From NCBI GenBank assembly GCA_035516175.1, contig DATJAO010000070.1, positions 1 through 26,868 of the forward strand: a stretch of 26,868 nt of DNA. Direction: 5' to 3'. The position numbers were made by a program, and so were the translations under genes. This document shows positions 22,449 to 26,868 of this stretch, one piece after another. This DNA comes from DASPSR01 sp035516175. Lineage in GTDB: Bacteria > Nitrospirota > UBA9217. Position 1 is the first letter of the stretch. Every line of letters begins with the position of its first letter. The notes beneath the pieces were generated by a model, which was not told the origin of the DNA, ran no database searches, and worked only from the letters and a program-made list of their open reading frames with translations.

Positions 22449-23153
22449 CTAGCCGAACAGCCGAAACCGGATAGAATGCACATGTTTCACGAAGGATGTG
22501 CCGAAGAAGTAGTCGGACGCGTAGGCAACCGGGTAGAGCAACGCCTGCAAGACCGTGAGCTTGGTGTGTCCGGTGATGAGATAGGGTGCGACCAGGAACC
22601 GAAAAAAGATGATATACGCGACAAGGGCCGTTGTCGTAGCAATGAGCCGTCCGACCACCCGGCTCCAGATGGCGGGGGTGACCTTGTGCGCCACCTCGCG
22701 CGCGATATCTTCATTCGAACGGAGCATGATCTGCTTGAACAGTCGCCTGAATATTGTGCTCCGGGCATCTGCCTCGACGAGCCGCAGGTACACCTCGCGA
22801 TGTACTCTCCCAGTGATAAAAGAGCGTGGATGGCCGTGGTGCACAAAAACGAGAGAGAAGATGTCAGGTAGTCCCTGGAGCAGCCGCACAAGGCTTTCGA
22901 CGACGGATGCCATGTACACAGAACAAATGACGAGAACGCTCATTCTGCGGTTGAGGATCCAACCGGTGCCATAAACGGCAATCAGCAGAAGGAGCACGTT
23001 CACCACAATCTTGACGATCTGCGCGGTGCAGAGTGCGAGGATGCGTTTCACGGACTCATACTCTGTCTTGACCTGTATGCGGCTGGAAACATAGTTTGAG
23101 GCCAGCAGCTTGGCGATCGCAAGGCTGAATGGAAAAGCGAAGTCCATAGTCAT
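22449..23153 (-). CDS. Integral membrane protein, unknown function
   Basis: This 234-residue protein has hydrophobic segments near 46-66, 70-92 and 166-192, and perhaps a weaker one near 200-218. Between them lies a charged, helical cytoplasmic region with many Arg residues (REVYLRLVEADAR, SNEDIAREVAHKV). The C-terminus is basic. I do not recognise the family. The ATG at 23153 (or 23147) has only weak ribosome binding sequence. The reading frame on the opposite strand over the same bases is hydrophilic and arginine/cysteine-rich, which favours the minus strand. It converges with the lipase gene and diverges from the CBS gene. Confidence 0.65.
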   Translation of the reverse strand: MTMDFAFPFSLAIAKLLASNYVSSRIQVKTEYESVKRILALCTAQIVKIVVNVLLLLIAVYGTGWILNRRMSVLVICSVYMASVVESLVRLLQGLPDIFSLVFVHHGHPRSFITGRVHREVYLRLVEADARSTIFRRLFKQIMLRSNEDIAREVAHKVTPAIWSRVVGRLIATTTALVAYIIFFRFLVAPYLITGHTKLTVLQALLYPVAYASDYFFGTSFVKHVHSIRFRLFG

Positions 23154-23439
23154 CCGTCAGTCGGTCAGCGCATTTCTGCCTAACCTGCCTGACCATATTA
23201 TCACACTAAATGGTCCGTATTGTTAGGAACATCGCATATTTTTCTCTTCTCGGCGATTGCCTCTGCAATCCAAAGAATGACCCGTTGCAGAGCATCCATT
23301 TCTATGATAATATCGTTCCAGTATGTTGCCGATAAATAAAGGAGCACACGCCGGCATGCCATAACTCTGTAAGACCGTGCGGAGCCGTACTCCTGGTATT
23401 ATGTGACTATAACCCGCCCTTCCCCAAGGAGTTATACCC

Positions 23440-23817
23440 ATGAAGGTTGCAGAAATGATGAATAAATCCATTGAATCCGTATCGGCAGAAACCAGTATCA
23501 ACGAAATCATGAAGCTGATGACGAAGAAAATGATAAGATCCGTGCTGGTCAAACCGAAAGATGATTCAGACGGCTTCGGGATCGTCGCCGTACGCGATAT
23601 CTTCAACAAGGTTCTTGCAAAGAATGTCGACCCGGCGAAAGTCAACGCAGCTGAAGTCGCCACCAAACCTGTCATATGTGTGAGAACTGATATGGATGTC
23701 ACTCATCTCATGAGCATGATGCAAAGCTACAACATTGCAAGGGTATTTGTGACAGATGGAACTGCAATTGTGGGAGTCGTGGCATTGATGGACTTTATGA
23801 GAGCTGCAGTCAAATAG
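23440..23817 (+). CDS. CBS-domain pair protein
   Basis: This 125-residue protein is essentially one Bateman module of two CBS domains (about 1-60 and 65-125). MKVAEMMNKSIESVSAETSI begins CBS1 and PVICVRTDMDVTHLM begins CBS2; each ends in a strand of the VVALMDFMRA type. Such stand-alone modules bind adenine nucleotides and regulate partner proteins; the partner is not evident here. CAAGGAG lies 9 bp upstream of the ATG. It is a single-gene unit, convergent with the 23856-24107 gene. Confidence 0.9.
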   Translation: MKVAEMMNKSIESVSAETSINEIMKLMTKKMIRSVLVKPKDDSDGFGIVAVRDIFNKVLAKNVDPAKVNAAEVATKPVICVRTDMDVTHLMSMMQSYNIARVFVTDGTAIVGVVALMDFMRAAVK

Positions 23818-23855
23818 TTGCTCGTTTCGTCTCCGATTCATCCACCGGCAGAAGG

Positions 23856-24107
23856 CTATTCTTGTACTTTGGCATCCGGATCGTTCGCCTCTTGTTTCGA
23901 GGTCGGGACCCATTCGAATACCATGACCTGTCCCTTTGTAAAAGTTATTGGCTCTTGAGGTTCGCTATTCGTTGCATTCGGTGCAGAAACAGCAAGCCGT
24001 ACCTGCTGCACCGCCGGCTTCTTGGGTTGCGATATCTCTTTAACCAGCTCCTTCACAAAAACTTCGGCAAAATTGCTCACCACGAAGCCACCAATGGTTT
24101 TCCACAT
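23856..24107 (-). CDS. Small protein of unknown function
   Basis: This 83-residue protein starts MWKTIGGFVVSNFAEVFVKEL, an amphipathic N-terminal helix that may associate with membrane. A Pro/Lys linker follows, then a beta-like segment (ITFTKGQVMVFEWVP) and an acidic tail. I do not recognise it. The ATG at 24107 is preferred because a well-formed promoter on the same strand predicts transcription from about 24150, which excludes the longer frame. GAGGTG lies about 12 bp upstream. It converges with the CBS gene. Confidence 0.55.
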   Translation of the reverse strand: MWKTIGGFVVSNFAEVFVKELVKEISQPKKPAVQQVRLAVSAPNATNSEPQEPITFTKGQVMVFEWVPTSKQEANDPDAKVQE

Positions 24108-24156
24108 GTCAGTGCACGCACCTCGCTGTACTTTATTTTTGAGGAACCGCAATTAC

Positions 24157-24185
24157 ATTGTAACGTGTAAGTCCGATACTGTCAA
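24157..24185 (-). promoter_or_regulatory. Sigma-70 promoter for the 83-residue protein
   Basis: On the minus strand a perfect TTGACA (24185-24180), a 17-bp spacer and TACAAT (24162-24157) form a strong consensus promoter. The predicted start is near 24150, about 43 nt before the ATG at 24107. Confidence 0.65.
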
Positions 24186-24652
24186 GATGTCGGGGAAAGA
24201 GGGATTCATTTTAAGAGGTGATGCACGGTGCACTGTAATTCATTGGAACCGCTTCCGTGTATGCTTCACTCCTCGAACCGCTGCCGGTCACACACGAGAC
24301 GCTAGATACCCACGCTCCTCCGGAAATATCAGATTGTCATCAAAACGGCATCGAAACGATGTTGCCGTGCCTGTTCTTCCTCGAGCTCCCAGAAATGATG
24401 TCACACTGGGGTAGAGATAGCGGAAATGATAGGCCGTACAGGCCCTTCGCTCTTGGGATATCTGCTCAAAGGGGTAGTGATGATCCTGTTCCTTGTGCAT
24501 AATGATGTTAATTGCCTGACGGTGCACGTCCGTGGCTACGACAAATACTAATGGCCTGTCCCGACCGGTCGTGTTGCCCTTTCTCGTAGCCATCAGCGCC
24601 CCGCGGGTTCAGATCACAAGAGATGAGAATGCATATCAAAAAATTCATGAAA
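24186..24652. other. Gene-poor stretch, possible decayed repeat
   Basis: I see no supported gene. Frames here lack ribosome binding sites and family resemblance. The segment around 24330-24420 reads in one plus-strand frame as RHRNDVAVPVLP followed by APRNDVTLG, a string style common in spurious ORFs made by dispersed intergenic repeats; a relic of such an element is possible. Confidence 0.3.
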
Positions 24653-24695
24653 CCGTAACATTCCCTTAATCGACACGTAACAGACGTCTGATAAA
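24653..24695 (+). promoter_or_regulatory. Pho-box-like array without an adjacent gene
   Basis: Three repeats begin 11 bp apart: CCGTAACA at 24653, CCTTAATC at 24664 and ACGTAACA at 24675. GATAAA at 24690-24695 could be a -10, 7 bp after the last core. The predicted start is near 24702, but the next coding start is at 24964. It therefore drives either a long leader of the lipoprotein gene or a short untranslated RNA ending near the 24775-24799 hairpin. Confidence 0.45.
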
Positions 24696-24774
24696 TTCAG
24701 CTATCAAATTCAGTCGCTATTTTCTCTAGCTTACGTGCAGTGAAATTTTTTCTGGCATAGTCAAACCAGAATTA

Positions 24775-24799
24775 GAGCCCGTGAACTTTTCACGGGCTC
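24775..24799. other. Perfect 11-bp hairpin with 3-nt loop
   Basis: GAGCCCGTGAA, loop CTT, then TTCACGGGCTC form a perfect stem. No T-run follows on either strand, so it is not a textbook intrinsic terminator. It lies between the orphan Pho-box-like array and the lipoprotein gene. It could be a bidirectional hairpin, an RNA structural element or a processing site. Confidence 0.6.
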
Positions 24800-24963
24800 C
24801 TGGTTCATAACAGCCAAAAAACATTGAATACTATTCTTTATCTTGCATAATAAATATCCTGGACTCTACAGATCCAGAACCATGGACGGTTAACATATCC
24901 ATGATTCCGGCTCATGGCTCGGTGATTCGTGTTTTTGGAAATACATCAGAGGGAGGCTCAGAC

Positions 24964-25425
24964 ATGAAAACGAGAACCAATCACTCATTAGCGATGTTAC
25001 TGTGCTCTTTTACAGTGCTTTTCCTTTTTGGCTGTGGCAGTAATGGAGGAGGCTCCACTGCAAATATAAATTTACCGAACCCTCTTGTTGGAGAAAGCAG
25101 CTCAAATACGAATACAGCAAATTCTCAGAATCCGCTTGCTGGCACGTGGGTCAGCGGTGGATACAGTCTTACGTTTAAATCGGACAATACATATTTACGT
25201 GATTTCAATCAAGAGGGTATTCCAGCGGTTCGGGGCAGTGTTACGGTGAGCGGCAACGTAATAATAGTAACCGACTCCGGATCTTGCATCACTGGTGACA
25301 CCGGGAGAATCGAAAGCGGTTCTTATACCTATACCATCGTCGGCAATACACTGACTCTTAATCTTTTCCATGACCCCTGCAGCGACCGAGCAGCCTTTCT
25401 GGGTCAAACTTATACAAGACAATAA
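24964..25425 (+). CDS. Predicted lipoprotein with lipocalin-like C-terminal domain
   Basis: This 153-residue protein has a lipoprotein signal peptide ending in lipobox LFGC (Cys24), then a Gly/Ser/Asn-rich linker to about residue 56. The C-terminal domain begins LAGTWVSGGYSLTFKSDNTY and continues with paired beta-strands (GSYTYTIVGNTLTLNLF), a layout of small lipocalin-like domains; two cysteines there (SGSCITGD, DPCSDR) could pair. It should be anchored to an envelope membrane. GGGAGG lies 7 bp before the ATG at 24964, which decides the start over an upstream in-frame ATG at 24901. A Pho-box-like array lies 280 bp upstream. Function unknown. Confidence 0.75.
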   Translation: MKTRTNHSLAMLLCSFTVLFLFGCGSNGGGSTANINLPNPLVGESSSNTNTANSQNPLAGTWVSGGYSLTFKSDNTYLRDFNQEGIPAVRGSVTVSGNVIIVTDSGSCITGDTGRIESGSYTYTIVGNTLTLNLFHDPCSDRAAFLGQTYTRQ

Positions 25426-25674
25426 CAATGTCTCGTTGCGAAATCGCACATCTGTACTTTCTTACAGGTGCTAAGCTCTACTTATAACCATCAAATTTAT
25501 AACATTACTGCAACTGCTCCTTCGCAGGTTTCATATACGACCATTTAGCAAAGCAAGAACTCAAGATAGCGCGGACCTACCTCCATCTTTTATCAAGAAG
25601 CACGAACTGTATTTCTACTGCACGTTAGCGACGATAAAAAGACTTCTGGGTCGGCAGATCCTATTTTCATGCAA
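25426..25674. other. Intergenic region, no gene
   Basis: The stretch from the lipoprotein stop to the psiE promoter contains no supported reading frame. A short TGCGA-AA-TCGCA palindrome lies at 25437-25448. Nothing else is recognisable. Confidence 0.4.
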
Positions 25675-25719
25675 TTTTAACTGACTTGTAACATACGTGT
25701 AATAAAACTCTGCCAATAT
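25675..25719 (+). promoter_or_regulatory. Pho-box-like array upstream of psiE
   Basis: Three repeats begin 11 bp apart: TTTTAACT at 25675, TTGTAACA at 25686 and GTGTAATA at 25697. The TTTTAACT-then-TTGTAACA order repeats that seen at 10497-10515. A weak -10 (CAATAT, 25714-25719) follows the last core by 9 bp. PsiE is named for phosphate-starvation induction and is PhoB-controlled in E. coli, so this site is the best functional support for calling the repeats Pho boxes. Confidence 0.6.
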
Positions 25720-25779
25720 GCAGTCTTACAATTGTTACGGCGGTGTACGTCCCGATGTCACAAACGCAGAATAAAGATT

Positions 25780-26205
25780 ATGAAATACTTTACCAAGATC
25801 GTTGATAATATGATCAAATTCATGATCCCGATGGTGATCATCGCCCTGATGATGGGGATTGCGCGCGTCATTCTTGATTTGCGCGCTGTTTTCGGTAGCC
25901 AGACCATTGCGTCAGCCTTCCACATGATGGTAACTAACATTCTTTCGATGTTTATCGTCATTGAATTGCTTCGGAGCGTCATTGAATACTTCACGGTTCA
26001 CCGGCTTAAAATAACCTTCATCACCGATGCTGCGCTGGTCTTTGTGCTCCGCGAGATCATGATCGGTCTCTACGAGCGCAGCCTGGGATCGGAAATGATC
26101 ATTGCGCTTTCGGTCTTGATACTCGTAATCGGCGGTCTCAGGACGCTGGCGGTCATTTTCTCACCGGAAAAATATCTAGAAGCGGAAGAGGCAACCCATG
26201 GATAA
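25780..26205 (+). CDS. psiE: PsiE-family phosphate-starvation-inducible membrane protein
   Basis: This 141-residue membrane protein has about four helices: near 10-32 (IKFMIPMVIIALMMGI), 50-68, 84-100 and 108-130. It carries LRSVIEYFTVHRLK and VLREIMIGLYE, typical of the PsiE family. The biochemical role of PsiE is not known; in E. coli it is induced by phosphate starvation. The ATG at 25780 is preferred over an upstream extension rich in Arg and Cys, although neither has a good ribosome binding site. It overlaps a 34-residue membrane peptide gene by 8 bp, and the GH1 gene follows. A Pho-box-like promoter precedes it. Confidence 0.85.
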   Translation: MKYFTKIVDNMIKFMIPMVIIALMMGIARVILDLRAVFGSQTIASAFHMMVTNILSMFIVIELLRSVIEYFTVHRLKITFITDAALVFVLREIMIGLYERSLGSEMIIALSVLILVIGGLRTLAVIFSPEKYLEAEEATHG

Positions 26206-26302
26206 CAGCATGAACAAAAATCACTTAGAAAAAATCGAAGAGATTGTCCTGTACGTAGCATTGCTGGCGGGGCTCCTTTTTATGGTGATATACTGGAAAT
26301 AA
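26198..26302 (+). CDS. 34-residue single-helix membrane peptide
   Basis: This tiny gene overlaps the end of psiE by 8 bp and has GGAAGAGG upstream of its ATG. The product starts MDNSMNKNHLEKIEEI and continues in a single hydrophobic helix (VLYVALLAGLLFMVIYW) ending in Lys. Small membrane peptides next to membrane protein genes often modulate their partner; that role here is inferred. It is 23 bp before the GH1 start. Confidence 0.6.
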   Translation: MDNSMNKNHLEKIEEIVLYVALLAGLLFMVIYWK

Positions 26303-26325
26303 GTGAGGGAGAACCGCGGGACTGC

Positions 26326-26868
26326 ATGAAGGAACAAAAAAAGAAAAAGATCTTTCCAGATGACTTTCAGTGGGGCGTGGCGACATCAGCCTTTCAACTC
26401 GAAGGCTCCCCTTACGCGGACTGGACAACTTGGGACCCCTCCCTGAGCAAAATTCCACTGATAACGGACCACTACAAGCTTTTCCGGGAAGATCTTAAGC
26501 TCCTCAAGGAACTGGGGGTCAATGCCTATCGTTTTTCCCTCGAGTGGAGCAGAATCCAGCCGCGTGATTACACTTGGGACGAAGAGGCCATCGAGCACTA
26601 TCAGGAGGTCATCGACATCCTGCGGGGCTACCACATCGAGCCGATGGTAACCCTCCACCACTTCACCCATCCCCGCTGGTTCATGGAGCGTCATCCCTGG
26701 CATCGAACGGCATCGATCGAGAAGTTCCTCCGATACACGGAAATGATGGTCTCTACTCTTAAAGGGGTCAAATACTGGATAACGTTCAATGAGCCCTATG
26801 TAATCCTGCTCGGCGGCTACCTTGAGGGCGTCACGCCGCCCGGCCTCCGAGATGTCAACCGTTCCCTT
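26326..26868 (+). CDS. Glycoside hydrolase family 1 (beta-glucosidase-like), partial
   Basis: The N-terminal 181 residues of a GH1 enzyme run off the window end with no stop. FPDDFQWGVATSAFQLEG opens the barrel; YRFSLEWSRIQP (68-79), TLHHFTHPRW (109-118) and TFNEP (153-157, acid/base Glu156) are classical. The catalytic nucleophile (TENG) lies beyond the window. The insertion between FQLEG and the YRFS strand is shorter than in common beta-glucosidases, so it may belong to a compact subgroup. It probably hydrolyses beta-glycosides in the cytoplasm, as no signal peptide is present. GGGAG lies well upstream of the ATG. It follows psiE and the small peptide with short gaps and may share their transcript. 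Confidence 0.92.
   Translation, partial: MKEQKKKKIFPDDFQWGVATSAFQLEGSPYADWTTWDPSLSKIPLITDHYKLFREDLKLLKELGVNAYRFSLEWSRIQPRDYTWDEEAIEHYQEVIDILRGYHIEPMVTLHHFTHPRWFMERHPWHRTASIEKFLRYTEMMVSTLKGVKYWITFNEPYVILLGGYLEGVTPPGLRDVNRSL

Noticed and set aside
22317..22871. 184-residue plus-strand reading frame
   Set aside because: It overlaps the minus-strand membrane protein, whose hydrophobic pattern is far more protein-like; no ribosome binding site.
24288..24593. 101-residue minus-strand reading frame
   Set aside because: No ribosome binding site, no domain, and it crosses a segment that looks like a decayed intergenic repeat.
24775..24799. Hairpin considered as an intrinsic terminator
   Set aside because: No run of T follows the stem on either strand.
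1..26868. CRISPR arrays, tRNA or rRNA genes
   Set aside because: No regularly spaced identical repeats and no cloverleaf or rRNA-like sequence were seen by eye.

Overview
The window looks like chromosomal DNA of an environmental Gram-negative bacterium, most likely Nitrospirota or a Desulfobacterota-like lineage. The assignment is an inference from gene content: an archaeal-type S-adenosylmethionine synthetase, a DsrC/TusE-like protein, DUF502, DUF5132, DUF3562 and HMA_2-type proteins, a short GH1 enzyme and mid-range GC. I saw no rRNA, tRNA, CRISPR array or intact insertion sequence.

Region 1 (1-6.7 kb, mostly minus strand) is housekeeping. It holds glmS, glmU and a DUF502 membrane protein (glmU and DUF502 overlap by 4 bp), then a cupredoxin with a four-helix b561/DUF4079-like membrane protein, then an archaeal-type AdoMet synthetase. 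Region 2 (6.7-9.7 kb, plus strand) is a PhoB/PhoR-type two-component operon ending in a DsrC-like protein that lacks both diagnostic C-terminal cysteines.

Region 3 (about 9.9-21.4 kb) is an accessory block of small, poorly described genes around a 1048-residue type II (Ca2+-ATPase-like) P-type ATPase. It contains the ATPase with an N-terminal HMA_2-like domain, two further separate HMA_2-like proteins, a DUF5132 protein, an amphipathic protein with 22-residue repeats, a second AdoMet synthetase of bacterial type with altered motifs, two tandem zinc-ribbon proteins, two DUF3562 proteins, a four-cysteine small protein, a membrane-anchored PAF-acetylhydrolase-like hydrolase and a coiled-coil protein. 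Region 4 (21.5-26.9 kb) has a lipase-like hydrolase, a membrane protein, a CBS-pair protein, small unknown proteins, a lipoprotein, a PsiE-family protein with a tiny membrane protein, and the start of a GH1 glycosidase.

The main new signal is a set of 11-bp-spaced direct repeats (core TTGTAACA or TTGTAATA, alternating at some sites with TTTAACT) at the promoters of several accessory units, including psiE. The spacing is that of Pho boxes, and a PhoB/PhoR pair lies in the same window. I infer a local PhoB-type regulon that controls metal-ATPase accessory proteins, zinc-ribbon/DUF3562 modules, PsiE and possibly a small RNA. All of this comes from reading the sequence; no search or computation was run.
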